NCBI GenBank assembly: GCA_024644285.1
Contig: JAHELH010000190.1
Coordinates: 1-5,191, forward strand
Reading direction: 5' to 3'
DNA from: Paracoccaceae bacterium
GTDB lineage: Bacteria > Pseudomonadota > Alphaproteobacteria > Rhodobacterales > Rhodobacteraceae
Length of the DNA: 5,191 nt
Shown here: piece by piece, positions 1-5,191 of the stretch
Layout of the letters: each line of letters begins with the position of its first letter
How positions within the stretch are numbered: position 1 is the first letter of the stretch
Program-made: the position numbers and the translations under genes
The notes under the pieces: generated by a model
Told to the model about the DNA's origin: nothing
The model's input: only the letters and a program-made list of their open reading frames with translations
Database searches by the model: none

Positions 1-119
1 TGGAAATCGCCGAAATACTTGGTGATCGCCGCCGTCAGCGTCGTCTTGCCGTGGTCCACGTGACCGATCGTCCCGATGTTCACATGCGGCTTCGTGCGTT
101 CGAATTTCTGTTTTGCCAT
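1..119 (-). CDS. tuf: Elongation factor Tu, N-terminal 39 codons (partial, runs off left edge)
   Basis: EF-Tu is the cytosolic GTPase that carries aminoacyl-tRNA to the ribosomal A site. Only the first 39 residues and two bases of the next codon are in the window. They begin MAKQKFERTKPHVNIGTIGH and continue through the P-loop G-x4-GKT (G19 HVDHGKT, residues 19-26), then LTAAITKYFGDF, an ending I associate with Rhodobacterales EF-Tu. The ATG is the conserved family start. A GGGAG Shine-Dalgarno lies at 124-128, only 4 nt from the ATG. The upstream gene on the same strand is a lipoprotein, not fusA, so this is probably not the str-operon copy (rpsL-rpsG-fusA-tuf). It may be the second tuf copy that many proteobacteria carry, often near secE-nusG; that placement is inference. 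The identification itself is secure. Confidence 0.97.
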   Translation of the reverse strand, partial: MAKQKFERTKPHVNIGTIGHVDHGKTTLTAAITKYFGDF

Positions 120-176
120 GGGGCTCCCGCGCTTCGTTCAGTTGGGCCGGAATGGGCCCTGTTTCGTATCGCGCGC

Positions 177-205
177 TCGTTACTGTTTGGCGTGCGGAAA
201 ATCAA
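177..205 (-). promoter_or_regulatory. Weak candidate promoter for tuf
   Basis: Read on the minus strand, TTGATT (200-205) is followed after 17 nt by TAACGA (177-182), about 58 nt before the tuf start codon. The -35 is fair and the -10 poor against the sigma70 consensus. The case rests mainly on context: tuf is highly expressed and its upstream neighbour is an unrelated lipoprotein gene ending at 209, so a promoter is expected in this 89-bp gap. The leader would contain a short GC hairpin (GGGCC at 155-159 pairing with GGCCC at 144-148, 6-nt loop). That hairpin has no T tract, so it does not look like an intrinsic terminator for the lipoprotein gene. Confidence 0.25.
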
Positions 206-208
206 GCG

Positions 209-823
209 TCAGTTGGCGCCCGCGCCGTAGCGGGCGGCATTCGCCTCGGCGGCTTCGCGCGACACTGTCGTGCCGTCATCCTCGAACCACTGGGGATGCT
301 TCCGCAGCCATTTCAGGACTGCGTTGGCCGCCGAGAAGGACAGATTCTCCATCTGCTCTTCGGCGGTCTGGGTCAGGCCCGAGCCGATAAGCGTGTCCTC
401 GCTGAGGTTCTCCAGCACCGTCAGCTGCTCCGCCTTCTCGTTCAGCTTGCGGCCGGCCGCGTCGTCCCACGCGGTGACGGTGAAGATCAGCACCGATTTC
501 GGCGAGGCCACCACCGGGATGCCGGGCGGCGCCAGCACGTAGCCGTCGACGCTGATCCCAAGGTGGTACAGCTTGTCGCCCTCGTAGCGCCCGAAGCGAT
601 CGTCGATCGCCTTGGTCAGCGCCGCCTGCCATTGGGCCTCGGTCGCGGTGCGCGACAGCGGGCCGACGGTCGGGTTGCGGGCCACCACGATATTGTGGCC
701 CAGCCGGAAATTGCCCAGCGGTTCCGGCGGCTTGGTCGTATCGATCTCTGCGGCGCAGGCCGCCAGCAGCACGATACAGATCGCGGCAAGCAGCCGGGTC
801 GGCGATCGGGTCAGGCCAGCCAT
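209..823 (-). CDS. Small lipoprotein of unknown function (204 aa)
   Basis: The start at 823 gives a textbook lipoprotein signal peptide: MAGLTRSPTR, a hydrophobic stretch LLAAICIVLLA, then the lipobox LAAC with the lipidated Cys at residue 23. Ala at +2 favours outer-membrane sorting by the usual Lol rule. An AAGGGAGAG Shine-Dalgarno at 830-838 fixes this start. The reading frame is open upstream to 931, but that extension has no such site and would bury the signal peptide. The mature part has about 180 residues: a mixed region (30-80), a likely beta-rich segment around YHLGISVDGYVLAPPGIPVV (86-105) and SVLIFTVTAWDD, and a helical tail with AAEEQ-like and KWLRKHPQWF segments (153-180). I see no catalytic motif. 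It resembles small lipoproteins I recall from Rhodobacterales (possibly those labelled DUF6778), but I cannot confirm this. It lies 64 bp after the M48 gene and 89 bp before tuf. Confidence 0.85.
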   Translation of the reverse strand: MAGLTRSPTRLLAAICIVLLAACAAEIDTTKPPEPLGNFRLGHNIVVARNPTVGPLSRTATEAQWQAALTKAIDDRFGRYEGDKLYHLGISVDGYVLAPPGIPVVASPKSVLIFTVTAWDDAAGRKLNEKAEQLTVLENLSEDTLIGSGLTQTAEEQMENLSFSAANAVLKWLRKHPQWFEDDGTTVSREAAEANAARYGAGAN

Positions 824-829
824 GCACGT

Positions 830-838
830 CTCTCCCTT
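830..838 (-). promoter_or_regulatory. Ribosome binding site of the lipoprotein gene, inside a hairpin
   Basis: On the minus strand AAGGGAGAG lies just before the ATG at 823, with the GGGAG core 8 nt from the start codon. It decides the start at 823 over the longer open frame. Its AAGG end also forms one arm of the inverted repeat at 835-854, so the site may be partly masked in the mRNA. Confidence 0.7.
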
Positions 839-854
839 GCGGCACCGGGCAAGG
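835..854 (-). repeat. Inverted repeat/hairpin overlapping the lipoprotein Shine-Dalgarno
   Basis: The minus strand reads CCTTGC, an 8-nt loop CCGGTGCC, then GCAAGG: a perfect 6-bp stem (arms 849-854 and 835-840). The downstream arm includes the AAGG part of the Shine-Dalgarno. There is no T tract, so it is not a typical intrinsic terminator for the M48 gene upstream. A stem this short can arise by chance in GC-rich DNA. Confidence 0.4.
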
Positions 855-887
855 CCTAGCGCAGCGGCGCAGAGAGTGCAACGCGGC

Positions 888-2036
888 CTAGGACCGGCCG
901 CAAATGCGCCGAAGCGCGCGCCACTCCGCATCGCTCAGCGCCGGCCGCAGCGCGCCGGTCAGCGCGCTGTCCGCGGCCTCGGCCTGGGCGATCCGGTCGC
1001 CCAGCGCGGGATGCGACGCGAAATGCTCGATGATGCCGGTGGCGTCGCCGTGCCGGTCGCGCAGGCGCCGGAACATCCGGCCCAGCGCCGAGGGCGGTAT
1101 CCCGGCCTGGCTCAGCGTACGATGCGCGAAGGCGTCAGCCTGCGCCTCGGCCTCCTGGGTATAGGTCGCCTGGATCAGCCGTTCCGTCAGGAACAGCACC
1201 GCCGCCCCGCCTGCGAAGTCCCCCAGCAGCAATCCCAGCACGCCGATCGACCCGGCGGACCGCAGCGCGATCCGCGTCGGGTCGCGCGCCGCCACGTGCC
1301 CGATTTCGTGCGCGACCACGGCGGCCACCTCGTCGGCATCCTCGGCCGCGTCGATCAGACCGCGGAACAGGATCACCAGCCCGCCGGGCAGCGCGAAGGC
1401 GTTCACCATGTCGTGGTTCAGCACGTAAAGGTTCACCGGATACGGCAGGTCGACCTGCTGCGTCAGCCGCGAGGCCATCCGCTCCAGTGCAAGCCGCCCT
1501 TCCTCGGCCTCGCAGATCTCCAGCGGCGCCATCCCGGTCTCGTCCAGCGCCGCGCGGATCTGTTCGAACGTCGTCTCGCCCAGGGCGCGTTCGCCGCGCG
1601 GCGGCAGGAACTCGGCCAGCTGGTTCGCCATCACCGGCACCAGGACGAAGATGATCAGCGCGACCGACCCGACCGCCGCGCCGGCCCACAGCGCCAGGCG
1701 CCCCTTGCCGCGCACCGGGGGGCGGTATTTCAGGTTGCGGCAGCGCGCGGTCAGGATGCGGCGCATGTCGGGATCGCGCACGACCAGCCGCGACAGCGGA
1801 TCGGCCGCGTGGGCCAGGACAAGCTCGCCCTGCGCCGCCTGGTCGGGAACGCCGCGGATATCCTCCAGCCGCCAATGCACCCGGTCCCGATCGGGCGCGT
1901 CGATCACCAGTTCGGGCCCCTGCGGCGTCTCGGCGATCTTGATATCGGCGCGGCGCGCGACGGCGCGGCGGCCATCGAAGAAATCCGCGAAGCTGCGCGC
2001 CACATCCGGTGCATCCGAGACGTGGATCGTGGTCAT
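888..2036 (-). CDS. Membrane-anchored M48 family metalloprotease (382 aa)
   Basis: Zinc-dependent protease of the M48 (HtpX/Oma1/BepA-like) superfamily. The zinc site is visible: HEIGH at residues 243-247 supplies two His ligands and the catalytic Glu244, and E297 in ExxAD (297-301) is the expected third ligand. Other family marks are NAFALPGG (212-219) and a C-terminal SHPALGDRI (341-349), matching the HP-containing segment of M48 enzymes. Residues 1-110 form a separate N-terminal domain without catalytic residues. A single membrane helix follows (about 113-136), with basic RGKGR on its N-terminal side, which suggests a cytoplasmic N-domain and a periplasmic protease domain. Residues 261-288 are hydrophobic and may contact the membrane. 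The ATG at 2034-2036 overlaps the TGA of the yjgN-like gene (ATGA), implying coupled translation. Substrate unknown; a quality-control role is inferred from the family. Confidence 0.93.
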   Translation of the reverse strand: MTTIHVSDAPDVARSFADFFDGRRAVARRADIKIAETPQGPELVIDAPDRDRVHWRLEDIRGVPDQAAQGELVLAHAADPLSRLVVRDPDMRRILTARCRNLKYRPPVRGKGRLALWAGAAVGSVALIIFVLVPVMANQLAEFLPPRGERALGETTFEQIRAALDETGMAPLEICEAEEGRLALERMASRLTQQVDLPYPVNLYVLNHDMVNAFALPGGLVILFRGLIDAAEDADEVAAVVAHEIGHVAARDPTRIALRSAGSIGVLGLLLGDFAGGAAVLFLTERLIQATYTQEAEAQADAFAHRTLSQAGIPPSALGRMFRRLRDRHGDATGIIEHFASHPALGDRIAQAEAADSALTGALRPALSDAEWRALRRICGRS

Positions 2037-3220
2037 ATCGCCGCCCCGACATCCAGCGCCTCGGCAAAGCCCTCGGCTTCGGCAAAGCTGTCGCGGCCGC
2101 GCTGCCGCACATGGGGCAATGCGTGGCTGCCGGTGATCCGCAGCGTCTCGGCATAGTGCCGAAGCAGCGGCATCGTCAGGAAGATGTGGGTCAGCACCCC
2201 CCAGAGCACGAAGAAGGAGAAATAGAACAGCGCGACCACCAAGGCACCCGTCCAGGCGGGAATCGTGTCGAATGCACGGTCGAGACCGCCGAGCAGATCG
2301 ATCTGCGCGAAGACCCCAGCGAAGAGCACCCCCCCGGCGAAGATCATCGCGACGAGAAGCAGCGACAGCGAGAGATAGATCAGCAGGCCGCCCAACGCGT
2401 AGATGCCCAACACGCGCCATCGCCGCGGCCTGGCGACGAAGCCGATGCCGTCCGCCGTCTTGGCATCCGTAAGCAGGCGGAACGACTGCACGCGATAATT
2501 GACCCAGCCATAGATCATGAGCGGAACAGTGACGACCAGCCCGCCCAGCGCCACCGGGTCCAGCGCCGCGCCGGCGCCGATGGCTCCGCCCGTCAGGACT
2601 GCGCCGGCGGCCAAGGGGAGAAACGGCCTGTAGAGCATCTTCCAGTCACCGCCCTGGTGCAGCCTTGCGGTGCCGAAATAGGTACGATCGGCGCGGTACT
2701 TCTCCAGCAAGAAGGTCATGCGCGGCCAGAGCGCGCCAAGCGTCACAATCGTGATCAGCCAGTGCACCATCGCGCGCCAAGCGTAGCCCCAGGCGCCTGG
2801 CTCCAGCCCGAACCGGATGCCGCGCCAGCGCGTGCGCGCCAGGATGTAGCGGCGCGCGCGGTATTGCGCATAGAACAGTATCGGGATGACCCCCAGGAAC
2901 GACACCAGATAGGCCGCATAGCTGCCGCCCAGCAGCGCAAAGCTGACGAACATCAGGATCAGGTTGGCGATGCCGATATAGAAGGCGAGGAACACCACCG
3001 CGATCAGAAAGCCCAGCAGCTTTTCCATAGGCTCGCCGACATATTCCAGCGGCACACCGCCGGGCCGGATCGACGACCAGTAGTAGCGGCGCAGGCGCGT
3101 CTTCATCCAGAACCGGTAGAAGCCGAATGTCAGGACGGTCAGGAAACTCGTCTTCAGCGCCAGCCGGAACAGGGGCCCGCGGCGGCCTGCAAATTCGGTT
3201 TCCAGAACTCCTGTCGTCAT
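2033..3220 (-). CDS. YjgN/DUF898 family polytopic inner-membrane protein (395 aa)
   Basis: Integral membrane protein of the uncharacterised YjgN (DUF898) family. Family hallmarks are an early segment FLTVLTFGFYRFWMKTRLRRYYWSS-like (residues 26-50), the RWRGIRFG motif (131-138) and a second, related block around ITIVTLGALWPRM...YFGTARL (156-187), which suggests an internal duplication. Hydrophobic segments lie near 18-37, 67-92, 95-118, 150-167, 201-219, 223-240, 269-306 (probably two) and 323-349. The tail (366-395) is polar, with acidic residues near its end. The start at 3220 gives MTTGVLETEF; a GGGTGG stretch just upstream is a modest Shine-Dalgarno. The frame stays open to an ATG at 3271, but that lies at or before the transcription start predicted from the promoter at 3278-3305. 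It is first in an operon with the M48 protease, which it overlaps by 4 bp. Biochemical function unknown. Confidence 0.92.
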   Translation of the reverse strand: MTTGVLETEFAGRRGPLFRLALKTSFLTVLTFGFYRFWMKTRLRRYYWSSIRPGGVPLEYVGEPMEKLLGFLIAVVFLAFYIGIANLILMFVSFALLGGSYAAYLVSFLGVIPILFYAQYRARRYILARTRWRGIRFGLEPGAWGYAWRAMVHWLITIVTLGALWPRMTFLLEKYRADRTYFGTARLHQGGDWKMLYRPFLPLAAGAVLTGGAIGAGAALDPVALGGLVVTVPLMIYGWVNYRVQSFRLLTDAKTADGIGFVARPRRWRVLGIYALGGLLIYLSLSLLLVAMIFAGGVLFAGVFAQIDLLGGLDRAFDTIPAWTGALVVALFYFSFFVLWGVLTHIFLTMPLLRHYAETLRITGSHALPHVRQRGRDSFAEAEGFAEALDVGAAI

Positions 3221-3245
3221 CGGCCACCCGAATAATCCCAAGCGC

Positions 3246-3267
3246 CTCGCCGCGCCACGGTGGCGAG
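3246..3267. repeat. Inverted repeat in the yjgN-GAF divergent intergenic region
   Basis: CTCGCC (3246-3251) and GGCGAG (3262-3267) are perfect 6-bp inverted arms around a 10-nt centre. Nested inside is a second, nearly perfect palindrome: CGCCAC (3253-3258), one base, GTGGCG (3260-3265). The element begins a few bases beyond the transcription start predicted for the yjgN-like gene. It could act as an operator or as a 5'-end mRNA hairpin. High GC raises the chance of coincidence. Confidence 0.4.
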
Positions 3268-3277
3268 ACACCGCTTC

Positions 3278-3305
3278 GATATACCGCGCGGGCGCGGCGC
3301 GGCAA
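3278..3305 (-). promoter_or_regulatory. Candidate sigma70-type promoter of the yjgN-M48 operon
   Basis: On the minus strand, -35 TTGCCG (3300-3305) and -10 TATATC (3278-3283) are separated by 16 nt. Each matches the consensus at four of six positions. The -10 is one of the few AT-rich spots in a very GC-rich stretch. Transcription would start near 3271, giving a leader of about 50 nt before the ATG at 3220. This also argues against translation starting at the upstream ATG at 3271. No equally good promoter is visible on the plus strand for the GAF gene. Confidence 0.4.
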
Positions 3306-3392
3306 ACCGTTCCGCCAACCGGCCATATCTCGGAATTAACAGAAATGCAGGGTTTCCCGGCTACCAGTCACCGCGAAACGCTGGGCTTTGCC

Positions 3393-3399
3393 AAGGAGG
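3393..3399 (+). promoter_or_regulatory. Perfect Shine-Dalgarno that selects a TTG start for the GAF gene
   Basis: AAGGAGG, extended to AAGGAGGA, is a full-length complement to the 16S rRNA 3' end. Five bases separate AAGGAGG from the in-frame TTG at 3405-3407, which is ideal spacing. The in-frame ATGs at 3345 (upstream, with no good site before it) and 3420 (about 20 nt downstream of the site) fit worse. Confidence 0.75.
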
Positions 3400-3404
3400 A
3401 TCAG

Positions 3405-3968
3405 TTGCAGACACCCACCATGTGCCACGCCGGGGCGCCAAACTTCGACGAGGCCGAAAACGCCGTCGTGATGCAACGTGTCTTTCAGACTCTGGGCTTG
3501 GTGGATGCACCGCCCGAAGACGAATTCGACCGCTTCACGCGTCTGGCATGCAACATGCTCGATGTCCCGGTAGCCCTGGTCTCCATCGTCCAGGAGGATC
3601 TCGACCGGCAGTATTTCAAAAGCGCGATCGGCCTGACCGGCATCTGGGCAGAGCAGCGGCAGACACCGCTGTCCCACTCGTTCTGCCAGATCGTCAAGCG
3701 CCAGAACCGGCCGCTGGTGGTGGAATACGCGCCCGACGACGTGCGGGTCCACGGGAACCTGGCCATCACCGAATTGAACGTCCGCGCCTATCTCGGCGTG
3801 CCCATCAACGGTCCGGACGGCACACCGATCGGCGCGTTATGCGCTATCGATTCCCGCGCCCGGCACTGGCGCCAGTCGCAGACCGACGCCATGGTCGATC
3901 TCGCGGCCTGCGTCGATGACCAGATCCAGTTGCGCGCCCGCCGCCACGGGATAGCGGTCCACGCCTAG
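3405..3968 (+). CDS. Stand-alone GAF-domain protein (187 aa, probable TTG start)
   Basis: Soluble protein made almost entirely of one GAF domain (about residues 40-178, numbered from the TTG). GAF domains bind small ligands or chromophores, or mediate signalling contacts. The sequence matches the GAF subtype usually found at the N-terminus of bacterial histidine kinases and diguanylate cyclases: LDVPVALVSIV (52-62), RQYFKS (68-73), TPLSHSFCQ (87-95), NLAITELNVRAYLGVPI (118-134) and GALCAIDSRARHW (143-155). No kinase, GGDEF, EAL or DNA-binding region follows; the protein ends at 3968. The first 40 residues are polar, with a probable short helix. There is no signal peptide or membrane segment, so it should be cytoplasmic. 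The start is set by the AAGGAGG at 3393-3399; ATG 3345 would give 207 aa and ATG 3420 would give 182 aa. It is divergent from the yjgN-like gene and convergent with parC. Ligand and partner unknown. Confidence 0.88.
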   Translation: MQTPTMCHAGAPNFDEAENAVVMQRVFQTLGLVDAPPEDEFDRFTRLACNMLDVPVALVSIVQEDLDRQYFKSAIGLTGIWAEQRQTPLSHSFCQIVKRQNRPLVVEYAPDDVRVHGNLAITELNVRAYLGVPINGPDGTPIGALCAIDSRARHWRQSQTDAMVDLAACVDDQIQLRARRHGIAVHA

Positions 3969-3973
3969 CCCAT

Positions 3974-3992
3974 CCGGGCACGAAATGCCGGG
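3974..3992. terminator. Short stem-loop between convergent GAF and parC stops (possible shared terminator)
   Basis: CCGGGCA (3974-3980), loop CGAAA, TGCCGGG (3986-3992). The inner four pairs are perfect, and the outer pairs form if one G is bulged or mismatched. It fills nearly all of the 24 bp between the two stop codons, where a two-way terminator would be expected. It lacks a T tract on either strand, so this is weak evidence. Confidence 0.3.
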
Positions 3993-5191
3993 TCAGGTGA
4001 AGCGGTTGTCGCGCGGGAAACCGCGCGGCGCCATGCGCCCGGCGCTGGCGCGCTTGCCCATCCACTCGGCCAGTTCCGTTTCCGTCCGCGTCCGACCGGC
4101 GGGGTCCTTCCAGCTCAGACCCTCGGCCAGCACGAAGGTGGTGGCATCCGACAGCCCGCCATCCTTGTATTTCTGCAGCCGCACACCCTTGCCGCGGCCC
4201 ATTTCGGGCAACTCGTCCAGCGGGAATATCAGCACCTTGCGGTTCTCCCCGACGCAGGCGGCATGGTCGCCCGTCACCCGGCGGCAGACCTTGGCACGCA
4301 CGTCGCCCCTGACGTTCAGGACCTGCCGGCCAGAGCGGGTCTGCGCGACGACATCGTCCTCCGGCACGACAAATCCGTCCCCTGCCGAGGACGCCACCAG
4401 CAGCCGTGTGCCGCTGCTGTAGATCATCAGGTCGACGATCTCGGCCTCGTTGGGCAGATCGACCATCAGCCGCACCGGCTCTCCCATGCCGCGCCCGCCC
4501 GGCAGGTTCGCGGCAGCCAGCGTGTAGAACCGCCCGTTCGACCCGAACAGCAGCACCTTGTCGGTGGTCTCGGCATGGAAGGCGAACCGCGCCTCGTCGC
4601 CATCCTTGAATTTCAGCGGCTGGTCGAGATCGATGTGACCCTTCATCGCCCGGATCCAGCCCATCCTGGAGCAGACCACCGTGACCGGCTCGCGCTCGAT
4701 CATGGCTTCCAGCGGCACGTCCTCGACCTCGCCCGCCTCGGCAAAAGTGGTGCGCCGCGCCCCGCCGGGAGTATCGCGCCCGAACTGCTTGCGCACCGCG
4801 CGCAGCTGCTCGGCGATCCGGGCCCATTGCAGCTCCTCGCTCTCCAGCAGGTCCTCGAGCCCGGCGCGTTCCTCCATCAGTCCGGACTGCTCGCGCAAAA
4901 GCTCCAGCTCCTCCAGCCGCCGCAACGACCGCAGCCGCATGTTCAGGATCGCCTCGACCTGAACTTCGCTCAACTCGCCGTCCCCCGGCCCGGGCGAGAC
5001 GTAATCGGCCTCGGACGCCGCCCGCACGTGGTCGCGTCCCCAATCCTCGCGCATCAGCGCCGCCTTGGGATCGTCGTCGTAGCGGATGATGTCGATCACC
5101 CGGTCGAGATTCAGGAAGGCGACGATGAAGCCTTCCAGCACCTCCAGGCGGTGATCGATCTTGTCCATCCGGTGCCGCGACCGGCGCAACA
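3993..5191 (-). CDS. parC: DNA topoisomerase IV subunit A, C-terminal part (partial, start beyond right edge)
   Basis: ParC with ParE decatenates daughter chromosomes. The window holds the last 398 complete codons. The N-terminal winged-helix region with the catalytic Tyr and the quinolone-resistance region lies outside. Visible first is the helical segment RRSRHRMDKIDHRLEVLEG followed by FLNLDRVIDIIR and LSEVQVEAILNMRLRSLRRLEE (window residues 73-94), a signature of type IIA topoisomerase A subunits, then a charged coiled-coil to about residue 135. From EREPVTVVCSRMGWIRAMKGH (about 165) onward come the beta-pinwheel blades, including DKVLLFGSNGRFYTL, RLLVASSAGDGFVVPEDD and RKVLIFPLDELPEMGRGKG. 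The true GyrA box (QRRGGKG) is absent; the last blade has GRGKG, which fits ParC rather than GyrA. The short basic tail ends DNRFT. The frame continues through the window edge with Leu-Arg-Arg, so the gene's start lies beyond base 5191. Confidence 0.96.
   Translation of the reverse strand, partial: LRRSRHRMDKIDHRLEVLEGFIVAFLNLDRVIDIIRYDDDPKAALMREDWGRDHVRAASEADYVSPGPGDGELSEVQVEAILNMRLRSLRRLEELELLREQSGLMEERAGLEDLLESEELQWARIAEQLRAVRKQFGRDTPGGARRTTFAEAGEVEDVPLEAMIEREPVTVVCSRMGWIRAMKGHIDLDQPLKFKDGDEARFAFHAETTDKVLLFGSNGRFYTLAAANLPGGRGMGEPVRLMVDLPNEAEIVDLMIYSSGTRLLVASSAGDGFVVPEDDVVAQTRSGRQVLNVRGDVRAKVCRRVTGDHAACVGENRKVLIFPLDELPEMGRGKGVRLQKYKDGGLSDATTFVLAEGLSWKDPAGRTRTETELAEWMGKRASAGRMAPRGFPRDNRFT

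Noticed and set aside
144..159. GGGCC/GGCCC stem in the tuf leader as an intrinsic terminator
   Set aside because: Five base pairs, no T tract, and it lies downstream of the probable tuf promoter.
113..859. Plus-strand open frames opposite the lipoprotein gene
   Set aside because: No coding-like composition. The minus strand has a lipobox, signal peptide and ribosome site.
853..881. A possible separate promoter for the lipoprotein gene (TTGCAC, 17 nt, TAGGCC on the minus strand)
   Set aside because: The -10 matches the consensus at only two positions, so it is not distinguishable from chance.
612..2156. A long plus-strand open frame of about 514 codons opposite the lipoprotein, M48 and yjgN-like genes
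   Set aside because: Its product is rich in Arg, Gln, His and Pro with no recognisable domain, and it lies antisense to a convincing protease. This is the usual mirror-frame effect of high GC.
2009..3235. A plus-strand open frame of about 408 codons opposite the yjgN-like gene
   Set aside because: Low-complexity charged composition (many Arg, Gln, Glu, Asp, Pro) that mirrors membrane-protein codons; no Shine-Dalgarno and no family resemblance.
3221..3404. A plus-strand sigma70 promoter for the GAF gene
   Set aside because: The AT-rich patch at 3324-3345 offers -10-like hexamers (CATATC, TTAACA), but no acceptable -35 lies 16-18 nt upstream of them.
3844..5043. A minus-strand open frame of about 399 codons in another frame of parC
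   Set aside because: Arg/Gly/Ala-rich translation with no motif; the parC frame in the same DNA is clearly real.
3993..5191. GyrA instead of ParC
   Set aside because: There is no QRRGGKG GyrA box, and the final blade and short basic tail fit alphaproteobacterial ParC better.

Overview
The window is GC-rich, densely packed chromosomal DNA that looks like an alphaproteobacterium, most likely of the Rhodobacteraceae/Roseobacter kind. The support is the EF-Tu N-terminus (ending ITKYFGDF), the style of the ParC C-terminal half, the pairing of a DUF898/YjgN membrane protein with an M48 metalloprotease, and strongly GC-biased third codon positions. The taxonomic call rests on recollection of family sequences, not on a search.

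From left to right: the first 39 codons of an elongation factor Tu gene (minus strand, cut by the left edge); a small lipoprotein of unknown function (minus, 209-823); an M48 metalloprotease with one membrane anchor (minus, 888-2036); a YjgN/DUF898 polytopic membrane protein (minus, 2033-3220); a divergent 184-bp intergenic region with a plausible promoter and an inverted repeat; a stand-alone GAF-domain protein (plus, 3405-3968, probable TTG start); and the C-terminal half of ParC, topoisomerase IV subunit A (minus, 3993 to the right edge).

The yjgN-like and M48 genes overlap by four bases (ATGA) and form a clear two-gene operon, so an integral membrane protein and a membrane-anchored protease are made together. 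The lipoprotein follows 64 bp later on the same strand and could be read through from that operon. tuf follows another 89 bp later and probably has its own promoter. The GAF gene faces away from the yjgN-like gene and runs convergently into parC, with only 24 bp between the stop codons.

No gene-free stretch exceeds about 185 bp. I see no tRNA or rRNA gene, insertion sequence, CRISPR array, phage gene or attachment site. Most of the window is ordinary core chromosome. The points worth a second look are small-scale: the TTG start with a perfect Shine-Dalgarno, a hairpin that could mask a ribosome binding site, the inverted repeat next to the operon promoter, and the uncharacterised membrane protein/protease pair. 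I found no convincing evidence of a new defence, mobile or biosynthetic system.
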